DNA of 56,145 nt from Burkholderiaceae bacterium (lineage in GTDB: Bacteria > Pseudomonadota > Gammaproteobacteria > Burkholderiales > Burkholderiaceae_C): contig CAKKRJ010000001.1 in NCBI GenBank assembly GCA_919902775.1, forward strand, positions 1 to 56,145, read 5' to 3'. Positions 27,831 through 34,800 of this stretch are shown here, one piece after another; the stretch's first letter is position 1; every line of letters starts with the position of its first letter. Under the pieces are notes generated by a model. It saw nothing but the letters and a program-made list of their open reading frames with translations, was not told where the DNA came from and did not search any database. The translations under genes were made by a program, and so were the position numbers.

Positions 27831-28604
27831 ATGAGCACGCGCGTGGTTTCAGGCCTGGCATGGTCGCGATGGGCTTTGGTGTGGGCGCTGTCCGGTTGGC
27901 TGGGCACGGCGCAGGCGGCGCTTTTTGAGGATGACGAAGCACGCAAGGCCATTCTGGACTTGCGTCAACGCGTGGAGCAATCGAACACGGTCATCAAAGC
28001 CCTGGGGGAAGAGAATGCCCAGTTGCGCCGGTCCTTGCTGGATTTGCAGGGCCAGATCGATGGTGTGAAAGCCGAGTTGTCGCAAAGCCGGGGTGCGCAA
28101 GAGCAATTGGCCCGTGACGTGTCTGAAGTTCAAATGCGCCAAAAAGACGTGGTCAGCGGCATGGACGAGCGTCTGCGCCGTTTTGAGCCCCTGAAGGTCT
28201 CGGTCGATGGTGCCGAATTCTTGGCCGAGCCGGCTGAAAAGCGCGACTACGATGCGGCCATGGACACCTTCCGCAAGGGGGACTTTGTGGCGGCCCAGTC
28301 GGCGCTGGGGCATTTCGTTCAGCGGTACTTCAAAAGTGGCTATGCACCTTCGGCCCTGTTCTGGCTGGGCAATGCCCAATATGCCAACAAGGACTACAAG
28401 GAGTCGATGGCGAATTTTCAGCAAATGCTGAAGTCTTCACCAGCGCATCCCCGTGCGCCGGAAGCCATGCTGGCCATTTCCAATGTGCAGATCGAATTGA
28501 AGGACCTCAAAGGGGCCCGCAAAACGCTCGACGAGTTGGTCAAGAACTATCCGGCGTCTGAAACTGCGGCCACGGCACGCGACCGTCTGGCGCGTCTGCG
28601 TTGA
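27831..28604 (+). CDS. cpoB: Tol-Pal-associated protein CpoB/YbgF
   Basis: CpoB coordinates peptidoglycan synthesis with Tol-dependent outer-membrane constriction. The 257-residue precursor has a signal peptide with cleavage near AQA|A (about 29). A coiled-coil trimerisation segment follows at about 38-110 (RQRVEQSNTVIKALGEENAQ). The C-terminal TPR domain from about 139 contains YDAAMDTFRKGDFVAAQ, APSALFWLGNAQYANKDYKE and APEAMLAISNVQIELKDLKG. It starts 5 bp after pal, so the two are co-translated. Confidence 0.94.
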   Translation: MSTRVVSGLAWSRWALVWALSGWLGTAQAALFEDDEARKAILDLRQRVEQSNTVIKALGEENAQLRRSLLDLQGQIDGVKAELSQSRGAQEQLARDVSEVQMRQKDVVSGMDERLRRFEPLKVSVDGAEFLAEPAEKRDYDAAMDTFRKGDFVAAQSALGHFVQRYFKSGYAPSALFWLGNAQYANKDYKESMANFQQMLKSSPAHPRAPEAMLAISNVQIELKDLKGARKTLDELVKNYPASETAATARDRLARLR

Positions 28605-28620
28605 CCGCCAGGGCCTTGGG

Positions 28621-29739
28621 GTGATCACGCTCGCGCAACTGCAGCTTCAAACACACACGGTTCTGGGGCTGACGTTCTTGCTGGCCAGCATGGCCGGTGT
28701 GCTGATTCACCGCAGCCATTTCTGCACCATGGGGGCCATCAGTGACTGGGTCATCATGGGCGACCACACGCGCGCCAAGCAATGGGCTTTGGCCGTGGCT
28801 GTGGCCATGGGCGGTTTTGGTCTGATGGCTTGGTCCGGCTGGATCAGCCCGCTCAACACCATTTACGCCAGCAGCCAACTGACCTGGCTCTCCTTGTTGT
28901 CGGGCGGCTTGCTCTTTGGCGCGGGCATGGTGCTGAGCTCCGGCTGTCCCAGCAAGTCCTTGATCCGTCTGGGGGCGGGCAACCTGAAGTCGCTGGTGGT
29001 TTTGATGGCCATGGGTATCTCTGCATTGGCCACCATGCGAGGTTTGACCGCCGTGTGGCGGGTGAACGCCATGGACCAGGTGACCCTGGGCACGGGGCCC
29101 GGTCCGTTTGTGGGGCAATGGCTGGCCAGTGCCAGCGGTTGGGCACTGTCCCTGTCCTGGTTGATCTCGGCGTGTGTGGTTTCGGGCTTGTTGCTGTTTT
29201 GGATTTTCAAGGACCGTCAGCCCATGGCCTGGTCTTTTGTCTTGTCGGGCGTGGGGATGGGTGCCGTGGTGGTGGCGCTTTGGTGGGTCAGCGGTGTTGG
29301 GGGTTTTGTGCCCGAGCACCCCGAAACGCTGGAGCCTGTTTTTCTGGCCACCGCCAGTGGGCGCATGGAGTCCATGAGTTTGACCGCGCCCGTGGCCTAT
29401 TGGTGGGACGCTTTCATGTACTTCAGCGATGGCAGCAAACGCGTGACCTTGGGCATGGCCGTCGTGCTGGGCTTGCTGGCAGGGGCTTTGGGCAGCGCCT
29501 TGCTGCAGGGCACGTTCCGATGGGACGGGTTTACACAGACTTCTGATTTGACGCGGCATTTGCTGGGCGGCACCTTGATGGGCATGGGTGGCGTCATGGC
29601 CTTGGGCTGCAGCGTTGGGCAGGGCCTGTCGGGTTTGTCCACTCTCAGTCTGGGCAGTTTCATCGCCACCTTGGGCATGGTGCTGGGCGCGGTGGCGGTG
29701 TTGCAGTGGCAGTTGCACCGTGCGCAGGCAGAAGCATGA
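28621..29739 (+). CDS. YeeE/YedE-family (DUF395, TsuA-like) sulfur-compound transporter
   Basis: This 372-residue integral membrane protein has about ten hydrophobic segments and the DUF395 duplication. Each half carries Gly-rich motifs with a conserved cysteine: HRSHFCTMGA (C35), LSSGCPSKSLIRLGAGN (C109) and ALGCSVGQGLSGLS (C330). In the thiosulfate importer TsuA/YeeE, cysteines of this kind pass the substrate through the membrane. The specific substrate here (thiosulfate, sulfide or selenium species) is unproven. The start is GTG 28621 with a weak AGGG Shine-Dalgarno. Its stop overlaps the tcdA start (ATGA), a coupling of sulfur transport with a tRNA-modification enzyme. Confidence 0.88.
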   Translation: MITLAQLQLQTHTVLGLTFLLASMAGVLIHRSHFCTMGAISDWVIMGDHTRAKQWALAVAVAMGGFGLMAWSGWISPLNTIYASSQLTWLSLLSGGLLFGAGMVLSSGCPSKSLIRLGAGNLKSLVVLMAMGISALATMRGLTAVWRVNAMDQVTLGTGPGPFVGQWLASASGWALSLSWLISACVVSGLLLFWIFKDRQPMAWSFVLSGVGMGAVVVALWWVSGVGGFVPEHPETLEPVFLATASGRMESMSLTAPVAYWWDAFMYFSDGSKRVTLGMAVVLGLLAGALGSALLQGTFRWDGFTQTSDLTRHLLGGTLMGMGGVMALGCSVGQGLSGLSTLSLGSFIATLGMVLGAVAVLQWQLHRAQAEA

Positions 29740-30536
29740 ACGGGGCGCCGATGCAAGAATCCAGTGAAGAGCGCCGCTTTGGTGGCCTGCAGCGTTTGTA
29801 TGGTGTGCAGGGCGCACAGCACATAAGGCAGGCGCATGTGGTGGTGGTGGGCATTGGCGGTGTGGGCTCATGGGTCGCCGAAGCCTTGGCCCGCAGTGGC
29901 GTGGCCCGGTTGACCTTGATCGACATGGACCACATTGCCGAGTCCAACATCAACCGCCAGATCCACGCGCTGACCAGCACAACAGGGCAAGCCAAGGTCG
30001 AGGCCATGCGCGAGCGCATTGCCTTGATCCACCCCGAATGCCAGGTCGATGCGGTGGATGAATTCGTCAGCCCGGAAAATTGGCCTGGTGTCTTGCCTTG
30101 TTTGCCTGATGCGGTGATCGATGCGTGTGACCAGGTCAAGGCCAAAGTGGCCATGGCCCAATGGGCGTTGGACAACAAGGTGGGTTTCATCACCGTGGGC
30201 GCGGCAGGCGGCAAGCGTTTGGCGCACAAGGTGGACATCGAAGATTTGTCCAAGATCACCCACGACCCTTTGCTGGCGCAAATGCGCTACCGTTTGCGCA
30301 AGCACCACGGTGCAGCCAAGGGCGACAAGCGCATCGGCATTCAAGGCGTGTTCAGCCGTGAAGCCGTTGCGCCGCCCGATGCGTCATGTGCCATTGCAGG
30401 CGATGGTTCGCTCAATTGCCACGGCTATGGATCGGTGGTCAGTGTGACCGCGACTTTCGGCATGTGTGCTGCATCGGAAATTTTGAATTTTTTGGCTACT
30501 GGACTCGGAAGGCCAAAAAACAACGCTATAATTTGA
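29736..30536 (+). CDS. tcdA: tRNA threonylcarbamoyladenosine dehydratase TcdA (CsdL)
   Basis: TcdA uses ATP to cyclise t6A37 to ct6A in ANN-decoding tRNAs. It belongs to the E1/ThiF/MoeB-like adenylating superfamily. The 266-residue product has RRFGGLQRLYGVQGAQ, the Rossmann loop VVVGIGGVGSWVAEAL (about 36-51), LIDMDHIAESNINRQIHAL and VIDACDQVKAKVA. Later come DPLLAQMRYRLRKHHG and the C-terminal YGSVVSVTATFGMCAASEI, all TcdA-type rather than ThiF. ATG 29736 overlaps the preceding transporter stop; ATG 29751 is an alternative. The tRNA-Lys -10 box lies inside its last codons. tRNA-Lys is itself a t6A-type substrate, an apt neighbour. Confidence 0.93.
   Translation: MNGAPMQESSEERRFGGLQRLYGVQGAQHIRQAHVVVVGIGGVGSWVAEALARSGVARLTLIDMDHIAESNINRQIHALTSTTGQAKVEAMRERIALIHPECQVDAVDEFVSPENWPGVLPCLPDAVIDACDQVKAKVAMAQWALDNKVGFITVGAAGGKRLAHKVDIEDLSKITHDPLLAQMRYRLRKHHGAAKGDKRIGIQGVFSREAVAPPDASCAIAGDGSLNCHGYGSVVSVTATFGMCAASEILNFLATGLGRPKNNAII
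30527..30532 (+). promoter_or_regulatory. -10 box of tRNA-Lys promoter
   Basis: A consensus TATAAT lies within the last codons of tcdA. Initiation about 7 bp later would place the transcript start at about 30539, immediately before a 10-bp hairpin and the tRNA. No good -35 was seen at 16-18 bp spacing. Confidence 0.6.
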
Positions 30537-30539
30537 GTC

Positions 30540-30567
30540 TTGCTGCAGTGCACTGCTACTGCAGCAA
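30540..30567 (+). other. Perfect 10-bp leader hairpin before tRNA-Lys
   Basis: Arms TTGCTGCAGT (30540-30549) and ACTGCAGCAA (30558-30567) enclose an 8-nt loop. It ends 1 nt before the mature tRNA 5' end and begins at the predicted transcription start, so the pre-tRNA leader would be almost wholly this stem. Confidence 0.7.
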
Positions 30568-30568
30568 A

Positions 30569-30644
30569 GGGACCATAGCTCAGTTGGTAGAGCAGCGGAC
30601 TTTTAATCCGTTTGTCGTGGGTTCGACCCCCGCTGGTCCCACCA
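30569..30644 (+). tRNA. tRNA-Lys (anticodon TTT)
   Basis: The 76-nt cloverleaf has a 7-bp acceptor stem GGGACCA/TGGTCCC, D-loop AGTTGGTAGA, anticodon TTT at 30602-30604 flanked by CT and AA, and T-loop GGTTCGACCCC. An encoded CCA ends at 30644. A promoter -10 box and a leader hairpin precede it and a strong terminator follows. The TTT anticodon reads AAA and AAG and A37 is expected to carry t6A/ct6A, made with the help of TcdA encoded just upstream. Confidence 0.98.
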
Positions 30645-30653
30645 GAAAAAAGC

Positions 30654-30691
30654 AAAAAAGCACTTTGTATTTCGGTACAAAGTGCTTTTTT
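30654..30691 (+). terminator. Strong intrinsic terminator after tRNA-Lys
   Basis: A perfect 16-bp stem (30654-30669 with 30676-30691) has loop TTTCGG. The arms start AAAAAAGCAC and end GTGCTTTTTT, so the hairpin is flanked by A and T tracts and can act in both directions. It lies 9 bp after the tRNA. Confidence 0.95.
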
Positions 30692-30738
30692 CATGGGCGC
30701 GCGTTGCGTGCACCTGATCCCACCCAGAGAGGCCCCCG

Positions 30739-30990
30739 ATGACCATCGACTTGAATCGCCAAAATGAATTGAACAAGATGGTGTTGTGTGAGCCGTGCGC
30801 AGGCATTCAGCGCAACTGGCGTCGTGCGCCAGGGCATGCCGAGTTGGTGCAAGGGGCCAACCGCAAGGAGCCGCGCACATCAGGCCAGGTCACCATCACG
30901 CGCTACCGCTGCGACCGCTGCGGCACCGCCTGGGAGTATGAAAACAACAAAGCAGACCAGCGTGCGGGCTGGTCTGTGGTGGGCGGTTGA
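30739..30990 (+). CDS. Small conserved-type zinc-ribbon-like protein, function unknown
   Basis: This 83-residue protein has two cysteine knuckles, VLCEPC (C17/C20) and YRCDRCG (C58/C61), separated by 37 residues, fitting a treble- or zinc-ribbon fold. The region between is Arg/Lys-rich, so nucleic-acid or ribosome association is possible but not shown. GAGAGG (about 30725-30730) is the likely Shine-Dalgarno for ATG 30739. It lies alone between the tRNA-Lys terminator and a REP-like palindrome, converging with yheS. I do not recognise a named family. The paired CxxC motifs and clean Shine-Dalgarno support a real gene. Confidence 0.65.
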   Translation: MTIDLNRQNELNKMVLCEPCAGIQRNWRRAPGHAELVQGANRKEPRTSGQVTITRYRCDRCGTAWEYENNKADQRAGWSVVGG

Positions 30991-31021
30991 GGATCTGCGG
31001 GAAACAGAAGCTTGGTCTTTT

Positions 31022-31097
31022 GTAGGTCGGAGGCTTCAGCCCCGACATGTTGCCTGAGCCGAGGCGAACCATGTCGGACCTGAAGGTGCCGACCTAC
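31022..31097. repeat. REP-like imperfect inverted repeat (28-bp arms)
   Basis: Arms 31022-31049 (GTAGGTCGG...CCGACATG) and 31070-31097 are inverted copies matching at 23 of 28 positions. They are separated by 20 nt that themselves can pair (GCCT/AGGC at 31052-31065). Each arm also has its own small hairpin with GTCGG/CCGAC ends and GGCTTCAGCC core. This architecture matches repetitive extragenic palindromes common in Beta- and Gammaproteobacteria. It sits between the convergent zinc-ribbon gene and yheS and may serve as a terminator. Confidence 0.75.
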
Positions 31098-31126
31098 CCC
31101 AATGCACCCGACCTGTCTTTCGCGGA

Positions 31127-33136
31127 TCAGGTGGTTTCTTCCAGCTGCGCTGTCAATTCCAGCCAGCGCTCTTCCAACACAGCCACTTCATCGGTCAGCG
31201 CTTTCAGGCGGCGACCGGCTTCGGCAATTTCTGCAGGTGAAAGCGGCGTGCTCAGTTGCTGTTCCAGCGCGCTCTTTTCTTTTTCAATCGCGGCCATGCG
31301 CTGCTCGTTTTGCTCCAGCTCTTTTTTCAAAGGGCGGGTTTGTGCGGCCATTTGCTGACGGCGCAGCGCATCCATCTTGCGTTGCTCGCCGCTGCTGACC
31401 GCAGGCGCTGGTGCAGCTGCGGCGGCAGGTGCGACCACCACGACCACTTCGGTGGGTAGCGAGGGGGTGTTGGCTGCCACATCTTTGGACGCATCTTTGG
31501 CCGAGTTCTTGGCCAATTCGCGCAGACGTTTGGATTCGTCGAGCAGGTAGCGCTGGTAATCGTCCAGGTCGCCGTCAAACGGTTCGACCTTGCCCCGGCC
31601 CACCATCCAGAACTCATCACACACGGCACGCAGCAAAGCGCGGTCGTGGCTGACCAGCATGACGGTGCCTTCGAACTCGTTGAGTGCCATCGACAGTGCT
31701 TCGCGCGTGGCCAGGTCCAGGTGGTTGGTGGGCTCGTCCAGCAGCAGCAAGTTGGGGCGCTGCCACACGATCATGGCCAGCACCAAGCGGGCTTTTTCGC
31801 CGCCACTCATGGTGCCCACGGCCTGCTTGACCATGTCGCCGCTGAAGTTGAAGGTGCCCAGGTAATTGCGCAGATCCTGTTCGCGGCTGGGCTCACCACT
31901 GTTGGGCCCCAGCTCTTTGGCCAGGCGGATCATGTGTTCCAGCGGGTTGTCCTGCGGGTGCAGCACATCCAGTTCCTGCTGGGCAAAGTAGCCGATGTTC
32001 AGGCCCTTGCCTTCGGTCAGCGTGCCCGCCAGCAATGGCATGGTGCGGGCGATGGTTTTGACCAGGGTCGATTTGCCCTGACCGTTGGCGCCCAAAATGC
32101 CGATGCGTTGGCCGGCCAGAACGGATTTGCTGACCCCTTGCAAGATGGCTTTGGGGGCATCGTCCACGGTGTAGCCGAAGCTCGCCTCGCTGATGGCCAG
32201 CATCGGGTTGGGCAGGTTGTTGGGCTCTTTGAAGCCAAACGTGAATTCCGCGTCGGCCAGCAGCGGGGCCACCTTTTCCATGCGCTCCAGCGCTTTGACC
32301 CGGCTTTGCGCCTGCTTGGCCTTGCTGGCCTGGGCCTTGAAGCGGTTGATGAACTTTTGCAGGTGGGCGATCTTGTCTTGCTGCTTGGCAAAAGAGGCCT
32401 GTTGCAGCTCCATCTGCTGCGCGCGCAAGATTTCAAACGCGCTGTAGTTGCCGCCATAACGGGTCAGTTTGGCGTGGTCAATGTGCAAGGTGACATCGGT
32501 CACCGCATCGAGAAATTCGCGGTCATGGCTGATCACGATCATGGTGCCCGCGTAGCGCTGCAGCCAGGCTTCCAGCCAGACCAGGGCGTCCAGGTCCAGG
32601 TGGTTGGTTGGCTCGTCCAGCAGCAAGATGTCAGACGGACACATCAGCGCCCGGGCCAGCTGCAAGCGCATGCGCCAGCCACCCGAAAAACTGTTCACCG
32701 GCTGGTTGAGTTCATCCACCCGAAAGCCCAGACCCAAAATCAGCGCTTCGGCGCGGGGCAGTGCATCGTGGTCGCCCGCATCGGCCAGGTCGGTGTAAAC
32801 GTGCGCCATCTCCATGCCATCGCCACTGGCTTCGGCGGCCACCAGGCACTGGCGCAATTCGGCCAACCGCGTGTCGCCTTCCAGCACAAACTCGGCGGCG
32901 GGCTGGTCGGTCTCGGGCATGTTTTGGGCCACTTGCGCCATGCGCCAGCTGCGGGGCATGTCGAAGTCGCCGCCGTCCTCGTGCAAGGTGCCGTTGAACA
33001 GGGCAAACAAGGTGGATTTGCCTGCGCCGTTGCGCCCCACCAGACCGACTTTTTCTCCGGGGTTGAGTGTGACCGAGGCTTGGTCGAGCAGGACTTTGGT
33101 GCCGCGGCGGAGGGTGACGTTTTTGAGGTTGATCAT
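31127..33136 (-). CDS. yheS: ABC-F family ATPase YheS-like
   Basis: ABC-F proteins are soluble twin ATPases that act on ribosomes. The 669-residue product has two ABC domains, with Walker A GRNGAGKST (about 35-42) and GANGQGKST. The paired signatures are FSGGWRMRLQLARAL and MSGGEKARLVLAMIV, both followed by LLLLDEPTNHLDL. Between them is the ABC-F P-site tRNA-interaction linker (KQAQSRVKALERM). A C-terminal Ala/Pro-rich stretch and coiled coil close the protein. The segment order and FSGGWRMRL resemble E. coli YheS (637 residues) more than Uup or EttA. ATG 33136 (MINLKNVTLRRGTKVLL) is the canonical start. It is the last gene on this minus-strand stretch. Confidence 0.92.
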   Translation of the reverse strand: MINLKNVTLRRGTKVLLDQASVTLNPGEKVGLVGRNGAGKSTLFALFNGTLHEDGGDFDMPRSWRMAQVAQNMPETDQPAAEFVLEGDTRLAELRQCLVAAEASGDGMEMAHVYTDLADAGDHDALPRAEALILGLGFRVDELNQPVNSFSGGWRMRLQLARALMCPSDILLLDEPTNHLDLDALVWLEAWLQRYAGTMIVISHDREFLDAVTDVTLHIDHAKLTRYGGNYSAFEILRAQQMELQQASFAKQQDKIAHLQKFINRFKAQASKAKQAQSRVKALERMEKVAPLLADAEFTFGFKEPNNLPNPMLAISEASFGYTVDDAPKAILQGVSKSVLAGQRIGILGANGQGKSTLVKTIARTMPLLAGTLTEGKGLNIGYFAQQELDVLHPQDNPLEHMIRLAKELGPNSGEPSREQDLRNYLGTFNFSGDMVKQAVGTMSGGEKARLVLAMIVWQRPNLLLLDEPTNHLDLATREALSMALNEFEGTVMLVSHDRALLRAVCDEFWMVGRGKVEPFDGDLDDYQRYLLDESKRLRELAKNSAKDASKDVAANTPSLPTEVVVVVAPAAAAAPAPAVSSGEQRKMDALRRQQMAAQTRPLKKELEQNEQRMAAIEKEKSALEQQLSTPLSPAEIAEAGRRLKALTDEVAVLEERWLELTAQLEETT

Positions 33137-33323
33137 GGAAAAAGCAGTGTCCGGAACGGAGCCGGGGGAAAGGCGCAGGCGCAGCACGGGGGCTGACTTT
33201 GCAAAGTCGCAACCCGCTATTTTCGCCGATGCGGCAGAAGCAGCAGTGGTGCTTGGCTGAAAGAGGCCGTTTTTGTCGTTGCAACGGGATGCGATGTCAT
33301 GCCCGCACACGCGGGCATGGCGT
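33137..33323. other. Intergenic gap between prmB and yheS
   Basis: These 187 bases separate the end of prmB from the start of yheS, both minus strand. They contain a 9-bp perfect dyad next to the prmB stop (33298-33319) and otherwise no recognised gene or RNA. The yheS promoter should lie here but no convincing -35/-10 pair was found. Confidence 0.5.
33298..33319. repeat. Perfect short palindrome after prmB
   Basis: CATGCCCGC (33298-33306), loop ACAC, GCGGGCATG (33311-33319) forms a 9-bp stem 4 bp beyond the prmB stop. There is no T tract. The form resembles short dispersed palindromes seen downstream of genes in proteobacteria and may protect or end the transcript. Confidence 0.5.
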
Positions 33324-34193
33324 TCAGAGGCTGAGCAGAGCGTCGCGCGTGATCAGCAAGACCTGGTCTTCGCCTGCGCTGGTGTCCAGCCAGGCGACTT
33401 CCAGTTCAGGAAAGGCCGCTTCAAAGTGCGCGCATTCGTTGCCGATTTCCAGCACCAGCACGGCGTGTTCGCTCATGCGGGATGGCGCGTCTTTCAAGAG
33501 TTGGCGCACAAAGTCCATGCCGTCGGTGCCACCGTCCAGGGCCAGTTCGGGCTCGGCGCGGAACTCGGGTGGCAACGCATCCATGCTGGCCTGGCACACA
33601 TAAGGCGGGTTGCACAAGACCAAGTCAAACGGCCCCGGCAGGGCAGACAAACCATCGCTGTGCACCAGCACCACGCGCTCTTGCAGACCATGGCGCTCGA
33701 CGTTGATGGCCGCCACCGCCAGCGCATCGTCAGAAATGTCGGCGCCGGTGACATGGACTTCGGGCCAGGCCAGTGCCGCCAGCACGGCCAGGCTGCCGTT
33801 GCCGGTGCACAGGTCCAGCACGCGGGTGGTCTGGTCGCTCAGCCAGGCGTCAATGGTGCCGTCGGCCAGCACCTCGGCAATCAGGCTGCGTGGCACGATG
33901 GCGCGCTCATCGATGTAAAACGACACGCCCTGCAACCAGGCTTCTTGCGTCAGGTAGGCGGCGGGCTTGCGCATGGTGATGCGCTCTTCGATCAGCGCCG
34001 CACAAGCCGTTTGCTGTTCAGGCGTCACGGCCGAATCGGCCTCTTCGTCCAGATCGGTGTCCAGCGGCAGGCCCAGCCGCCACAGCACCAGCCAGACGGC
34101 TTCGTCAAAAGCGCTTTGGGTGCCATGGCCAAAGGCCACGCCGGATTCGGTCAGGCGTTGTGTGGCTTGGGTGATGAGTTGGGCGAGGGTCAT
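33324..34193 (-). CDS. prmB: 50S ribosomal protein L3 glutamine methyltransferase PrmB
   Basis: PrmB N5-methylates a glutamine of ribosomal protein L3, in contrast to PrmC, which acts on release factors. The 289-residue product has an N-terminal helical domain and a SAM-dependent methyltransferase fold with VLDLCTGNGSLAV (motif I, about 125-137), ADISDDALAVA, and the diagnostic NPPY at 195-198. AFGHGTQSAFDEAVWLVLWRLGLPLD near the N-terminus is PrmB-specific in my recollection of Burkholderiales. Its ATG overlaps the higA stop by 4 bp (ATGA), so it is coupled to the toxin-antitoxin module upstream. Confidence 0.93.
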   Translation of the reverse strand: MTLAQLITQATQRLTESGVAFGHGTQSAFDEAVWLVLWRLGLPLDTDLDEEADSAVTPEQQTACAALIEERITMRKPAAYLTQEAWLQGVSFYIDERAIVPRSLIAEVLADGTIDAWLSDQTTRVLDLCTGNGSLAVLAALAWPEVHVTGADISDDALAVAAINVERHGLQERVVLVHSDGLSALPGPFDLVLCNPPYVCQASMDALPPEFRAEPELALDGGTDGMDFVRQLLKDAPSRMSEHAVLVLEIGNECAHFEAAFPELEVAWLDTSAGEDQVLLITRDALLSL

Positions 34194-34507
34194 GGGTGCT
34201 GTGTTGCTTCTTGTTTCTGAAACACACGAATCCTCGGGGAAATTTTGTTCAGTTGGGTGCGGGCGGTCACACGCATGTCGTATTCGGTTTGCAGGTTAAG
34301 CCAATAGCGTGGTTCCATGTCGAAGAACAGCCCCAGGCGCAGGGCCGTGTCGGCAGTGATGGGGCGCTTGCCATTGACCACATCGCTGATGCGACTAGGG
34401 GGGACATCTGTATCTGCGGCCAATTGGCGTGCGGTGATGCCCATGGGTTTCATGAAGTCTTCCAGCAGGATTTCGCCGGGGTGAATTTCGTCAAGTAGTT
34501 TTGCCAT
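34190..34507 (-). CDS. higA: HigA-family antitoxin (Xre-type helix-turn-helix)
   Basis: HigA binds the HigB toxin and represses the operon. The 105-residue product starts MAKLLDEIHPGEILLEDFMKP, the HigA family leader. It has a helix-turn-helix of about residues 24-50 with TARQLAADTDVPPSRISDVVNGKRP and the family tail LGLFFDMEPRYWLNLQTEYD. It lies 9 bp downstream of higB, the reverse gene order typical of higBA. Its stop codon overlaps the prmB start. Regional G+C is about 51%, below the flanks, suggesting transfer. Confidence 0.92.
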   Translation of the reverse strand: MAKLLDEIHPGEILLEDFMKPMGITARQLAADTDVPPSRISDVVNGKRPITADTALRLGLFFDMEPRYWLNLQTEYDMRVTARTQLNKISPRIRVFQKQEATQHP

Positions 34508-34516
34508 GATGAGCTC

Positions 34517-34795
34517 TCAGTGATAGTCCACGATCTCGACCCGATAGGCACCGTCGTCGTGCCACGCAAAGCAGATGCGCCATTGATCGTTGATGCGAAT
34601 GCTGTGTTGGCCTTTTCGATCACCTTTCAAGGCTTCCAGCTGGTTGCCAGGAGGGATGCGCAAGCTTTTTAAATCAATGGCTGCATGCAACTGAAGTAGT
34701 TTGCGTCTGGCCACGCGCTCAATGTTTTTGAATCGTGGGACTGGGCGACTGCGAAACAGTGCTTCAGTGTCGATGCAGAAAAATGAGCGAATCAT
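34517..34795 (-). CDS. higB: HigB-type toxin (RelE/HigB superfamily mRNA interferase)
   Basis: HigB toxins of the RelE superfamily cleave mRNA on the ribosome. The 92-residue product matches the short HigB family. It starts MIRSFFCIDTEALF and has VARRKLLQLHAAIDLKSLRIPPG, then LEALKGDRKGQHSIRINDQWRICFAW and a C-terminal VEIVDYH. The conserved HSIRINDQWRICF strand pair and terminal His are the usual active-site area. ATG 34795 follows only 5 bp after a probable -10 box and there is no Shine-Dalgarno, so translation is probably leaderless. higA is 9 bp downstream. Confidence 0.93.
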   Translation of the reverse strand: MIRSFFCIDTEALFRSRPVPRFKNIERVARRKLLQLHAAIDLKSLRIPPGNQLEALKGDRKGQHSIRINDQWRICFAWHDDGAYRVEIVDYH

Positions 34796-34800
34796 GCGGG

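Noticed and set aside
28621..29739. The YeeE-type protein as a heavy-metal or generic transporter
   Set aside because: The conserved cysteine motifs and the Gly-rich duplicated halves match the DUF395 sulfur family better; substrate left open.
31646..33196. A plus-strand frame of about 516 codons opposite yheS
   Set aside because: Antisense shadow rich in Gln, His and Arg, no motif, while yheS is unambiguous.
33298..33319. The palindrome after prmB as an intrinsic terminator
   Set aside because: No T tract on either strand, so it is listed only as a palindrome.
34196..34498. A 100-codon plus-strand frame opposite higA
   Set aside because: Lies entirely antisense to higA; composition is not protein-like and higA matches its family clearly.
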